A stretch of DNA of 64,000 nucleotides, taken from assembly GCA_036823195.1 (NCBI GenBank), contig DAISGI010000007.1:14832-78831 (forward strand), given 5' to 3'. This stretch comes from UBA4874 sp002399435 (GTDB lineage: Bacteria > Bacillota > Clostridia > Caldicoprobacterales > DTU083). The notes beneath the pieces are model-generated. The model saw only the letters and a program-made list of their open reading frames with translations, did no database searches and was not told where the DNA came from. The position numbers and the translations under genes were made by a program. Below, in pieces: positions 36,632 through 45,200 of this stretch (the stretch's first letter is position 1; every line of letters begins with the position of its first letter).

Positions 36632-37846
36632 TTGATAACGGATTGCATTGGGAAAATCATTCACAAGAAAACCCGTATCGGAGTGGGAGTCATGTCCGGC
36701 ACCTCGCTGGACGGCATCGATGTCGCATTCTGCAGCATAACCGGCTGCGGCACGGAAACCTGTGTGAAGCTGCTGCATTTTGAGACCATACCTTACGCTC
36801 CGGACTTCCGTGCCCGGCTTCTTTCCGTATGCGATGCGGAAAAGGGGAGAGTGGACGAAGTCTGCCTCCTGAATAAACAGCTGGGTGTGGAGATTGGAAA
36901 GGCGATTGTCCAGGCAGCCGGACGGGCCGGGATTTCCATGGATGAAGTGGACTTTGTCTCCTCCCATGGTCAGACAGTCCAGCATATCCCGGAGGCAGGC
37001 GCGACCCTTCAGATTGGTGAGCTTGCGGACATTGCCGCCATTACGGATACGGTGACTGTCGGAGACTTCCGTCCGTCGGATATGGCCTATGGAGGGCAGG
37101 GCGCCCCTCTGGTTCCCTATGTGGATTATCTTTTGTACCGGAGCAGCACAGTTTCCAGGATTCTGATCAATATCGGGGGAATTGCAAACCTGACCGCATT
37201 GAAGAAGAATGCAGGGCAGCAGGATATAGTGGCTTTTGATACCGGCCCCGGCAATGTGCTGATGGATCATCTTGTCCGGCTGCATACCGGCGGTGCCCGG
37301 ACATATGACCGGGATGGGGTTCTGGCTTCCCGGGGACAGAGCAGCGATACATTTCTGGCAGACATGATCAAAAAAGATCCCTTTCCTTCCCTGACGCCGC
37401 CCAGGAGCACCGGACGCGAGCATTACACCGCTGCTTTTGCGGAGCGTCTGCTGGAACGTGGTCAGGACATGGGACTGTCCTTTGAGGATATTCTTGCAAC
37501 TGTAACGGATTATACCGCTCTGGTTCTTGCCTCGGCAGTGAAGCGGTTTGTTTCGTTTCAGCCGGATGAGATTTATGTCAGCGGAGGCGGGTACCAGAAC
37601 CGGTACCTGCGGGATCGGCTGGAAAAGCGGTTTTCCCATGAGGTTCTTTCCGTGGAGGCATTGGGGGTTTCAGGAGACGCCAAGGAAGCGGTGGCTTTTG
37701 TGGTATTGGGGAATGAGATGCTGTCCGGAAACGCAAATAATATTCCGGCAGCCACAGGAGCTTCCCGTCCCGTGGTGATGGGAAAGCTGGCGCTGCCATC
37801 CGGAACATTTTCCTTCGGTAAGTTGAAAGAAGGAGATGGCATATGA
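36632..37846 (+). CDS. anmK: anhydro-N-acetylmuramic acid kinase
   Basis: 404-aa ASKHA-fold kinase that opens and phosphorylates 1,6-anhydroMurNAc to MurNAc-6-phosphate during peptidoglycan recycling. Motifs: VMSGTSLDGID (ATP and substrate), SSHGQTVQH, NIGGIANLT, DTGPGNVLMD with catalytic Asp, and SGGGYQNRYL. TTG at 36632 is chosen because GGGGGAGAGGG ends directly before it; TTG at 36596 has no site. Its 3' end overlaps the following ABC exporter gene by 4 bp, an unexpected coupling. No murQ is visible. Confidence 0.9.
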   Translation: MITDCIGKIIHKKTRIGVGVMSGTSLDGIDVAFCSITGCGTETCVKLLHFETIPYAPDFRARLLSVCDAEKGRVDEVCLLNKQLGVEIGKAIVQAAGRAGISMDEVDFVSSHGQTVQHIPEAGATLQIGELADIAAITDTVTVGDFRPSDMAYGGQGAPLVPYVDYLLYRSSTVSRILINIGGIANLTALKKNAGQQDIVAFDTGPGNVLMDHLVRLHTGGARTYDRDGVLASRGQSSDTFLADMIKKDPFPSLTPPRSTGREHYTAAFAERLLERGQDMGLSFEDILATVTDYTALVLASAVKRFVSFQPDEIYVSGGGYQNRYLRDRLEKRFSHEVLSVEALGVSGDAKEAVAFVVLGNEMLSGNANNIPAATGASRPVVMGKLALPSGTFSFGKLKEGDGI

Positions 37847-38819
37847 AAAAGCTTTTGCGTCTGATTCGTCGATACATGCCCGACTATGGACGGAAACTGT
37901 TGTTTTTCGTTTTGCTCACAACGATCGTCGCCATAAGCGAGATGCTGACTCTCAGCATGACCGGATCCATCAGTGAAGCAGCGAAGTCCATCGACTTGCC
38001 GGCTATCCGGAAAACCGCATTGGTCATGGCAGCTGCCACTCTCGTGAAGCTTATTTTTGGTCTGATCCGGACTTTTCTGGCCGGTCACTGTTCCGGTGAA
38101 GCGGAAGATCGGCTGCGCGTTGCCTTCGCAAAGCAGCATATTTTTGCTCCCTACCGTCGGATTGCCTCCCAAAGCTCAGGGGAAGCCCTCTCAACCTATG
38201 CCAATGACCTGCCCAAAACAGCAAAGCTGATTACATTGGATTTTTTTCAGCTGTTGTCAGAAATTGCATTGTTTCTGACTGCGCTGGTTTATATGCTGTG
38301 CATCAATGCATGGATCACATTGGTGTTCTTTACGCTGTTTCCGCTGCTGATGTTTGTGCAGGTCCGGATTTCCGCTCCCATACAGCCGCTGGCTGCAGAC
38401 GCGGCGGCAAAAAAAGCGGAATACAATGCAGTTGTTGTGGACTCCCTTCAGAATACCACAACCCTTGTGGCTTACTCCCTGGAATCAAAAATGGAAGAGC
38501 GGTACATGGCCAGTTATCAAAAATACTTTGAGGCAACCAATAAAAGGATCGCCGTGTATTCCAAACTGATTTTAATCGGGCAGCTTACCTCATTGACTCC
38601 CTATCTGATTCTTTTGGTTTTCTCCGCTCTTTCCGTCATATCCGGCAGGCTGGCCTTCGGGGGATTTGTTTCCCTGGCGATGTTTGGCGAAGAAGCGAGC
38701 AATTTTCTTATCCAGTTGGCGCAGCGAATCAGCGGGATTCGCCAAAGCACGGCAAGCGGCTACAGGATGGCGGACTCTGTTTCCGGAGAGCCCGAGTATC
38801 TGGACGGCAATGTCGGCAA
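37843..38819 (+). CDS. ABC exporter, membrane-domain half (interrupted by gap)
   Basis: Residues 1-325 of an ABC exporter subunit: six membrane helices and the characteristic permease fold. It runs into a 100-N gap. The last 55 bp before the gap (38765-38819) are identical to the first 55 bp after it (38920-38974). Deleting the N run and one copy joins this part in frame to the ATPase half, giving one ~619-aa protein ending at 39857. The break falls exactly where an Asn/Gly repeat starts. ATG overlaps the anmK stop by 4 bp. Confidence 0.85.
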
Positions 38820-38919
38820 NNNNNNNNNNNNNNNNNNNNNNNNNNNNNNNNNNNNNNNNNNNNNNNNNNNNNNNNNNNNNNNNNNNNNNNNNNNNNNNNN
38901 NNNNNNNNNNNNNNNNNNN
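38820..38919. other. assembly gap (100 N) flanked by identical 55-bp ends
   Basis: Identical 55-bp sequence on both sides (38765-38819 and 38920-38974) is the signature of two contigs sharing a k-mer end that were scaffolded rather than merged. Joining restores the reading frame. Because a repeat begins at the junction, the real copy number could differ. Confidence 0.9.
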
Positions 38920-39857
38920 GGATGGCGGACTCTGTTTCCGGAGAGCCCGAGTATCTGGACGGCAATGTCGGCAATACCGGCAATGTCGGCAATACCGGCA
39001 ATGTCGGCAACGGCGGCAATGTCGGCAACAGCGGTGATATCGGCAATATCAGCAATGTTGGTAGTGTCAAAGATGCAGAACAGGATGCCGGGATCGCCAT
39101 TTCCTTTGATGACACTTCGTTCACTTACGATCCCGCAGGTAAGGAGGATATGGCAGTGAAAGGAGTATCCCTGAACATTGAAAAGGGAAGTCATGTGGCC
39201 ATTGTCGGTGGAAGCGGCAGTGGGAAAAGCACCCTGATGAAGCTTGTGCAGACTTTATATCAGCCAACGACAGGCCGGGTGAAGATATTGGGGTATGATT
39301 CGGCGACCGTACCGCTCAACACAATACGCTCCGGTCTCTCCTGCGTTCCTCAGGAGCCTCACCTGTTCGCCGCTACCCTGCGTGAAAACATTACCTGCTC
39401 GGATGATAGTCCGCATGACGATGCGAAGTTGTATTCCGCATGCCGGAGCGCGGGAATACTTGATTTCATACTGGATCTTCCGGAAGGCTTTGATACCGTG
39501 ATCGAAGAAGGAGGAAGCAGCTTTTCCGGAGGTCAGAAGCAAAGACTGACCATTGCAAGATGTCTGTACCGGGATGCAACCATCTATCTGATGGACGAAG
39601 CAACATCCGCTCTGGATCCCTCCACCGAAGCACATGTATTGAAATCCATTCAGAAAGCGACGGCTGGCAGGACTTTATTGGTGGTGGCTCACCGGTTTTC
39701 CGCGATTCAGGACTGTGACCGGATCCTTGTCATGGAACATGGGACGATTGTTGAGGACGGCTCCTATAATGAACTGATCCGCAGGGACGGCCCTTTTTCC
39801 CATTTGTATCAGCAGCAGCTCAAAGAAGAAACAGAGGAAAGAAGGGACGCAATATGA
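38920..39857 (+). CDS. ABC exporter, ATPase half of the interrupted gene
   Basis: Continuation of the subunit starting at 37843. A Gly/Asn-rich linker (NVGNTGNVGNTG… to about 39070) leads into an ATPase domain with Walker A GGSGSGKST, Q-loop, signature FSGGQKQR and Walker B IYLMDEATSALD with the catalytic Glu. All catalytic residues look functional. An ATG at 38922 inside the duplicated segment is not a real start. It overlaps the next half-transporter by 4 bp. Confidence 0.85.
38961..39068 (+). repeat. in-frame Asn/Gly repeat coding region
   Basis: GGCAATGTCGGCAATACC-type units recur, encoding GNVGNTGNVGNTGNVGNGGNV and then degenerate versions. The repeat lies between the membrane and ATPase domains of an ABC exporter, where relatives usually have a short linker. 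Confidence 0.85.
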
Positions 39858-41608
39858 GAGAGAAGAGGAATGTAATTGCCGGCATCTACAAATATGTGAA
39901 ACCTTATAGGCTGCCGCTGTTTGTTGGCATTGCGATTTACAGTGCCCAGGGGTTTTTTGGTTCCCTGCTCAGTTCGATTTTCATGAATCTTTTCTCCGGC
40001 GCCATTCTCAGCGAAAGTGCAAACGATGTATGGCAGTCGCTGTTGTGGATCGTGGGGATTTTGCTGGTCTATTCTGTTCTTGTTGGGTTTGGAGTGCGGC
40101 TTTATGTCAAGAACAGTGAACTTGTGACACGTGATATAAAGAACATGCTGTTCCGATCCTTTATTACTTATGGAACCGAAACGGGCAAAAGCTCCGGAGA
40201 GGGCATTTCAGAGATCAATACGGAAGCGGATCTGACGGAGAATCTTTACAGCGGCGCAATGTGCGAGTTCCTCTCTTGCATCATCACCATTCTGCTGTCT
40301 GCTGTCATCATCTTTGGGATCAGTGCGCTTCTTGGTCTGCTGTCCCTGTCCATCGGAGCCGTGGTATTTTTTCTTCAGTTCCGATTGGGAAAGCCTATGG
40401 AGAAAATAGCTGTGGACAGACTGGAAGAAAACAGAAAATCAGCATCCGCAGTTGCGAATCTATTCTCCGGAGCCACATCCATCCGGCTTTTTCAAATGCA
40501 GGACAGGGAAGCGCACCGCTTTGAGTCCATCAGCAAAAAGATGCTGCTGCTTTCCTATCGGGAGACCAATATTCAGATGTTGCTTTTTGCCCTTACGACG
40601 GTACAGGGCTGGGTGACTGTCGCCGGAGTCTTCAGTCTGGGGAGTTACCTTGTTGTGTCCGGCGATTTGACACTTCCTGCAATGCTGATGGTTCCTTCAC
40701 TCTGTATTGCTCTGGTCAGCAGTATCTCCCAGGTCGGGGCTGCCTGGACGAATCTGCAGGCTCCCCTTGCTGCAGGGGAAAGAGTATGTGCAACTCTTGC
40801 TGATTCTTCCGGAGATCCGAGCCGGATGGAAGACTGTGAAGCGGCAGACCGGGATGCCCATGGGGAGGCGTCAGTGGATGGGGATAATACACTGACCGTG
40901 AAGGATCTGACCTTTTTCTATCCGGGAGGCAGCAAACCTGCTCTCAGGAATATATCACTGACGATTGCGCCCAATGAGACCGTAGCATTCATCGGGGAAT
41001 CCGGAAGCGGGAAGTCGACCCTGCTGCGTGTATTGTCAGGCATTTATCTTCGGGAGGATATGAACATCCATATTGGCAACCGGGCTTTTTCCTGCCGGCA
41101 GGCGGCGGAGTGGAGATCAGGATTCGCCTTTGTGGATCAGTCCTGTACCCTTTTCCATATGAGCATCCGGGAGAACATTGCCCTTGGAAAGGAAAATGCA
41201 ACCGGACAGGAGATCTGTCATGCGGCAAAGGAAGCAATGGCAGATGATTTTATTCAGTTGCTCCCACAGGGCTATGATACAAATTGCGGGGAGCGTGGTT
41301 CATCGCTTTCCGGCGGTCAGAAGCAGAGAATTGCCATTGCCCGCGCCCTGGTCCGAAATGCGCAGTTTTTGGTCCTGGATGAAATCACGTCTGCCCTCGA
41401 TTCGGAATCGGAGAAGCAGGTTTTGAAAACAATCCACCGTCTGAGGAGGAAACATACCATTCTCTTTACCACTCATAATCTGCGTCAGGCAGTTTCAGCA
41501 GACAGGATCGTCGTAATAAGAAATGGAGAAATCGTTGAACAGGGCAGCCATGAGGAACTGATGCTGCTGCACGGTGAATATGAGAGACTGTGGAGGAGAG
41601 CATCCTGA
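39854..41608 (+). CDS. ABC exporter half-transporter, second subunit
   Basis: 584-aa permease-ATPase fusion. Six membrane helices, then an ATPase domain with Walker A GESGSGKST, signature LSGGQKQR and Walker B FLVLDEITSALD with catalytic Glu, followed by the switch His in TTHNL. The linker before the ATPase domain is long and acidic (GDPSRMEDCEAADRDAHGE). It overlaps the previous gene by 4 bp, so the two form a heterodimer with, unusually, two intact catalytic sites. Peptide, lipid or drug export are all possible. Confidence 0.9.
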   Translation: MREKRNVIAGIYKYVKPYRLPLFVGIAIYSAQGFFGSLLSSIFMNLFSGAILSESANDVWQSLLWIVGILLVYSVLVGFGVRLYVKNSELVTRDIKNMLFRSFITYGTETGKSSGEGISEINTEADLTENLYSGAMCEFLSCIITILLSAVIIFGISALLGLLSLSIGAVVFFLQFRLGKPMEKIAVDRLEENRKSASAVANLFSGATSIRLFQMQDREAHRFESISKKMLLLSYRETNIQMLLFALTTVQGWVTVAGVFSLGSYLVVSGDLTLPAMLMVPSLCIALVSSISQVGAAWTNLQAPLAAGERVCATLADSSGDPSRMEDCEAADRDAHGEASVDGDNTLTVKDLTFFYPGGSKPALRNISLTIAPNETVAFIGESGSGKSTLLRVLSGIYLREDMNIHIGNRAFSCRQAAEWRSGFAFVDQSCTLFHMSIRENIALGKENATGQEICHAAKEAMADDFIQLLPQGYDTNCGERGSSLSGGQKQRIAIARALVRNAQFLVLDEITSALDSESEKQVLKTIHRLRRKHTILFTTHNLRQAVSADRIVVIRNGEIVEQGSHEELMLLHGEYERLWRRAS

Positions 41609-41678
41609 TTCTAAAAATGTCATAAAATGTTATAAAATGTAGGTTTCCTTTTCCTGTGTCATGGAATGTGTTATATTA

Positions 41679-41684
41679 TATAAT
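41679..41684 (+). promoter_or_regulatory. candidate -10 for the NYN-domain gene
   Basis: TATAAT at 41679-41684 with a poor -35 about 17 bp upstream (GTGTCA), 44 bp before the gene. The preceding A/T-rich stretch has three AAAATGT repeats at about 41614-41640. Confidence 0.4.
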
Positions 41685-41727
41685 AGGACTGTTATATTGA
41701 TACAACACGGGACAAGGAGGGGAGCAA

Positions 41728-43368
41728 ATGACAGACATTCAGGAATTGGGCAACATCAATTATGATGTGCAGGAGGAGTCGGAAATCCATGAGACACAGC
41801 AGCAGGATACAGAACACAGCAAGCCGCATGGATATGAAGAAAAAGAGGAGAGTGATGCAAATCATTGGGATGCCGCAAAAGATCCTGCTGACCCAAATGA
41901 AGAAATAAAGGAAATCGAAAAAAATACAAACATATCCCACTACAGGGCTCCAACCAGAAATGTGGTTACGGTAATGGCCTATTTGCTTGGCGTAAAAGAT
42001 GATATGATGGATACGGTATATCAACCGGATTGCCCGGATCTGCTGGAATCCCTGCAGACAAATGAGGAATCCAAAACCATACGGCTGCTGAGTATGATCC
42101 GGACATCCATGCTGCGGAATTATAAACAAATCGATATGAATCTCAGAATGAATCTGATCAATATTGAATCCATGCCGGAATATATCAATCCAAAGGATGT
42201 ACAGTGGCTGCGGGCAAACAGCATCGAAATCTATCAGGCAAATTCATCTGTAAATCAATATCTCCCTGTTTTAAATAAACTGATATATGATCGTATAGAC
42301 AATTGCAGGGGACTGTTCCCGGATTGGGTGGAGTGGAAGTTCCTGCGGAGCCTGTTTCTGATGCCCGGCTGTTATTCCAGCACTTCCCGGCCGAAGGCCA
42401 GTGAACGGATTGCCCTGAAAACGCCTCTGGATCGGGCAAAAGCTAAATATTGGAGCAATTACATGTACTATCCGTTTCAGGTCTATATCGACTGGCCGAC
42501 GGATGAAATGGCGGACAATGGAAACATCCTGTATAATGATCAAAAGTTTCTTACCTTATTATATGGTACACGAAATATTGAATTTTCGGAACGGGGGTAT
42601 GTACAGGATGCCGCTCCGGAAACAAAAAACAATATATATGGATTTATCGGAAACAGCCGGAAGGTTGTCCTGATTGTGGACTGTGAAAACTCGGATGTAT
42701 ATAAACTATATGCTACGCTTCACAACCTGAACGAAGAATATATCCGTAAAATTACAAAAATTATATTATATGATGATTCCCATACGACGCCTGCCTGGAA
42801 TATGCTTTCGAAATATGTTTCCGTACCGGTGGAGCATGTTAATGTCGCCCGCGTCGCGGAAAGAAAAAGTCTGGTGGATATCCGGATGACAGCCGGTTCC
42901 TGTCAGGAGTATTATGAAAATGGGGTGGATTCGTTTATCCTGGCGACTTCCGATTCGGATTGCTGGGGAATTGTGTCTTCCCTGCCCGACGCAGATTTCC
43001 TCGTGTTGATTGAATACAGCAAATGCGGGCAGGCCATCCGGGATGCCATGTCGGAACGTCAGATTTATTACTGCGCTCTGGATGATTTCAGCAAGGGGAA
43101 TATTGACCGGTTCAAGTCTGCTGTTTTTCAGTCCCGGCTTCAGGAGAGAATTGACCGGTTCAATGCCCATGGCATCTGGAGGGATTTTGATCCGGAAGCG
43201 CTGGTGGAAGAGATTTTTGCAGAATGCCGTTTTTCAGGAACGGAAAAACAAATCGCAAGGGATAAGAAAATTTATTACAATCGATATCTGAAAAACGGCC
43301 TGCGATTGATAATCACGACGGATAAAAAGAAGGCTCGGCGGTTTACCCTCACGCTGAACGAATCCTGA
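41728..43368 (+). CDS. NYN-domain protein of unknown role (putative RNase)
   Basis: 546-aa soluble protein. The first ~75 residues are acidic and probably disordered (many Glu, Gln, Asp). A middle region (about 80-300) has no recognised family. Residues ~310-450 fit a NYN/PIN-like nuclease domain: Asp in VLIVDCEN (about 317), an Asp in KSLVDIRMT (about 381) and paired acids in ATSDSDCWG (about 406), arranged as the acidic metal-binding site of this fold. A short basic C-terminal tail follows. ATG follows AGGAGGGGA. It lies between an ABC exporter and the encapsulin genes, but 200 bp separate it from the latter. An RNA-processing or RNA-decay role is inferred from the domain only. Confidence 0.75.
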   Translation: MTDIQELGNINYDVQEESEIHETQQQDTEHSKPHGYEEKEESDANHWDAAKDPADPNEEIKEIEKNTNISHYRAPTRNVVTVMAYLLGVKDDMMDTVYQPDCPDLLESLQTNEESKTIRLLSMIRTSMLRNYKQIDMNLRMNLINIESMPEYINPKDVQWLRANSIEIYQANSSVNQYLPVLNKLIYDRIDNCRGLFPDWVEWKFLRSLFLMPGCYSSTSRPKASERIALKTPLDRAKAKYWSNYMYYPFQVYIDWPTDEMADNGNILYNDQKFLTLLYGTRNIEFSERGYVQDAAPETKNNIYGFIGNSRKVVLIVDCENSDVYKLYATLHNLNEEYIRKITKIILYDDSHTTPAWNMLSKYVSVPVEHVNVARVAERKSLVDIRMTAGSCQEYYENGVDSFILATSDSDCWGIVSSLPDADFLVLIEYSKCGQAIRDAMSERQIYYCALDDFSKGNIDRFKSAVFQSRLQERIDRFNAHGIWRDFDPEALVEEIFAECRFSGTEKQIARDKKIYYNRYLKNGLRLIITTDKKKARRFTLTLNES

Positions 43369-43378
43369 TTCTGTTCGG

Positions 43379-43455
43379 ATATGGAAGATAAGCCGATATG
43401 GAGGATAACCAGTATGAAGCGATAAGCCAGTATGGAGCGATAAGCCGAAAAGGAG
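43379..43455. repeat. degenerate ~18-bp tandem repeats before the ferritin gene
   Basis: Four imperfect units of the form (A)TATGGAGCGATAAGCC run head to tail between the NYN gene and the encapsulated ferritin gene. Low complexity and no open frame. The rest of 43369-43567 shows no clear promoter apart from an A/T-rich TATATATA at about 43530. Confidence 0.6.
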
Positions 43456-43567
43456 AAAGCCGCCGCTGGTGGAATGATTCCGTATGGGATCTCCGAATGA
43501 GCCGGTTTAAAGCTGTCATTATGGGGTATATATAGAAGGAAAGGAAAATGAAAGGGGAGTTGTTAAA

Positions 43568-43957
43568 TTGCCAGCTTTTGCAAATCCATTTACCGCAAAT
43601 GTAGAGCGGAAAATGTCAAAAGAAGAGTTGATTCAGGCAGTTCGGTTGGATATCGCGGGCGAGTTGGAGGCAATCTATCTGTATGATGCTCATGTTCAGG
43701 CTACGGATGATCCGGCCGCAAAGGCGGTACTGAGCGATATTCGGGATGAAGAAAGGGCTCATGTCGGGGAGCTGATGACCTTGATGCGTATTCTGGATCC
43801 CAGGGAAGCGGATCTCTTCCTGAATGGACAAAAGGAAGTTCAGGAGATGATGGAAGAATTGAATGGCGGGAATGCCAGTCAACCGGCCGGCAGTTCAGAA
43901 ACAGAAGACGCAGGGAAAACGCCCCTGACGGTAGGAAGCCTGAAGGATCAGAAATAG
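43568..43957 (+). CDS. encapsulated ferritin-like protein (encapsulin cargo)
   Basis: 129-aa ferroxidase of the EncFtn type, which oxidises and stores iron inside an encapsulin shell. Two helices carry the family's iron-site residues at matching numbers: E32, E34, Y39, E62 and H65 (in DEERAH). The position corresponding to E31 of the Rhodospirillum protein is Gly. A flexible linker leads to a C-terminal cargo-loading peptide TPLTVGSLKDQK (118-129), the GSL-type tag that docks into the shell. TTG start follows AAAGGGGAG. It is 12 bp upstream of the shell gene, confirming a cargo-shell pair. Confidence 0.9.
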   Translation: MPAFANPFTANVERKMSKEELIQAVRLDIAGELEAIYLYDAHVQATDDPAAKAVLSDIRDEERAHVGELMTLMRILDPREADLFLNGQKEVQEMMEELNGGNASQPAGSSETEDAGKTPLTVGSLKDQK

Positions 43958-43969
43958 GAGGTGCAGTGT

Positions 43970-44812
43970 ATGGATACGGATTTTTTACTGAGGGGTGATG
44001 CCCCGTTTGGCTCGGATCTATGGGAGAGAATCGACCAACAGGTTGTCAGGGTTGCCAGGGATCAGCTGGTCGGCAGAAGATTTCTTCCCATATACGGCCC
44101 GCTGGGTGCCGGTATTCAGGGGATTCATCTGGATAAGCTGAATTTTGACGAAGAGACCTGCACAGATCTTCTCGGGGATCAGGAGCCGGTTCCTGCAAAG
44201 GCTCAGAATCGGACATTTGCTGCGGTTCCCATGCTTTATAAGGACTTTTTACTATCCTGGAGGGATGTGGAAACCGAGAAACAGACCGGTGTGCCCGTGG
44301 ATTTGAGTGTCGCCGCAGCAGCGGCAAGTGCCCTGTCCAAAAAGGAAGACGACATGATTTTCAACGGCTGCCCGGAGTTTGGCTGTCCGGGACTGCTGAA
44401 TGCAGAGGGTCGGCAGAAGGTTTCCAGGAGCAACTGGGCGGAAGGTGACAATCCGTTCCTGGATGTGGCGGCGGGAGTGGAGAAGCTGGCTTCCGAAGGG
44501 ATCTTTGAGCCATACGCCCTGATTGCCGGTACGGACCTTTATCTGAAGATGCAGAGACTCCAGGAGGGTACCGGCGTGTTGCTGATCGACCGGATCCGGG
44601 AACTGGTCGGCGGCAAAGTGTATCAGTCTCCTGTGATCGGGAAAGGCAAGGCAGTGTTGGTTGCCTGCTCTCCATATTATATGGATCTGGCCATCGGACA
44701 GGATATCATCACCGGATACATCGGACCGGAGAAGATGAATCATACCTTCCGTGTTTTTGAGACGGCTCTGTTCCGTTTGAAGAGAGACAAGGCAGTGGTG
44801 ACGTTTGAATAA
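43970..44812 (+). CDS. family 1 encapsulin shell protein
   Basis: 280-aa HK97-fold shell protein that self-assembles into an icosahedral protein nanocompartment. The N-terminus (LLRGDAPFGSDLWERID) and the internal segments FLPIYGPLGAGIQ and FRVFETALFRL are characteristic of the linocin-M18/encapsulin family. The ATG at 43970 has AGGAGGTG 6 bp upstream; an in-frame GTG at 43961 overlaps that site. It follows its ferritin cargo and is followed by a strong terminator, so this is a two-gene iron-storage operon. Confidence 0.93.
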   Translation: MDTDFLLRGDAPFGSDLWERIDQQVVRVARDQLVGRRFLPIYGPLGAGIQGIHLDKLNFDEETCTDLLGDQEPVPAKAQNRTFAAVPMLYKDFLLSWRDVETEKQTGVPVDLSVAAAAASALSKKEDDMIFNGCPEFGCPGLLNAEGRQKVSRSNWAEGDNPFLDVAAGVEKLASEGIFEPYALIAGTDLYLKMQRLQEGTGVLLIDRIRELVGGKVYQSPVIGKGKAVLVACSPYYMDLAIGQDIITGYIGPEKMNHTFRVFETALFRLKRDKAVVTFE

Positions 44813-44868
44813 GTCCGTCACGGGATCCTTTGAAAATTCCTTGAAATAAGATGGCCAAAAAATTTATA

Positions 44869-44932
44869 AAAGGCCCGCAGATGCATCTGCAAGAGTTGTA
44901 TCTGCGGGCCTTTCCTGTTTTGATTTTTTTTA
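44869..44932 (+). terminator. strong terminator after encapsulin
   Basis: A perfect 14-bp stem, AAAGGCCCGCAGAT (44869-44882) pairing with ATCTGCGGGCCTTT (44900-44913), is followed by T-rich sequence. Confidence 0.9.
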
Positions 44933-44976
44933 ATAAATTCTTAAACTTTTTAAGATCATCTTATAACTTTTTCCAG

Positions 44977-45096
44977 CAGATTAATGATATGATTATGGCA
45001 ATGAAGCGGATTGATGACATGATTGTGGAATGAAACAGATTGATGATATAATTGGGGCAAGAAAAACAGATTGATGATATGATTGTGGCAAGGAAA
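44977..45096. repeat. four ~30-bp tandem repeats
   Basis: Units starting CAGATTGATGATATGATTG (or close variants) begin at 44977, 45007, 45036 and 45067. They fill most of the 388 bp between the encapsulin gene and the start of the Bat-like operon. They may be regulator binding sites for that operon. A weak AT-rich region at 44930-44970 precedes them. Confidence 0.85.
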
Positions 45097-45200
45097 AGGA
45101 TCACAAGGTTACGGATGTTTGAATGATTTTTTTGGGCTGGACGATTTCGGCCCGTATTGCAGCTGCCCGGGAGAGGCAGCAGCAGAATGGAGGAGAGAAT

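Noticed and set aside
38820..38919. Transposon insertion in the ABC exporter
   Set aside because: The 55-bp identical flanks are far too long for a target-site duplication and match those of the nadB gap, indicating an assembly artefact.
44977..45096. CRISPR array
   Set aside because: The repeats are contiguous with no unique spacers and no cas genes nearby.
44930..45100. Replication or plasmid origin iterons
   Set aside because: No replication initiator gene or DnaA boxes nearby; the surrounding genes are chromosomal housekeeping and metabolic genes.
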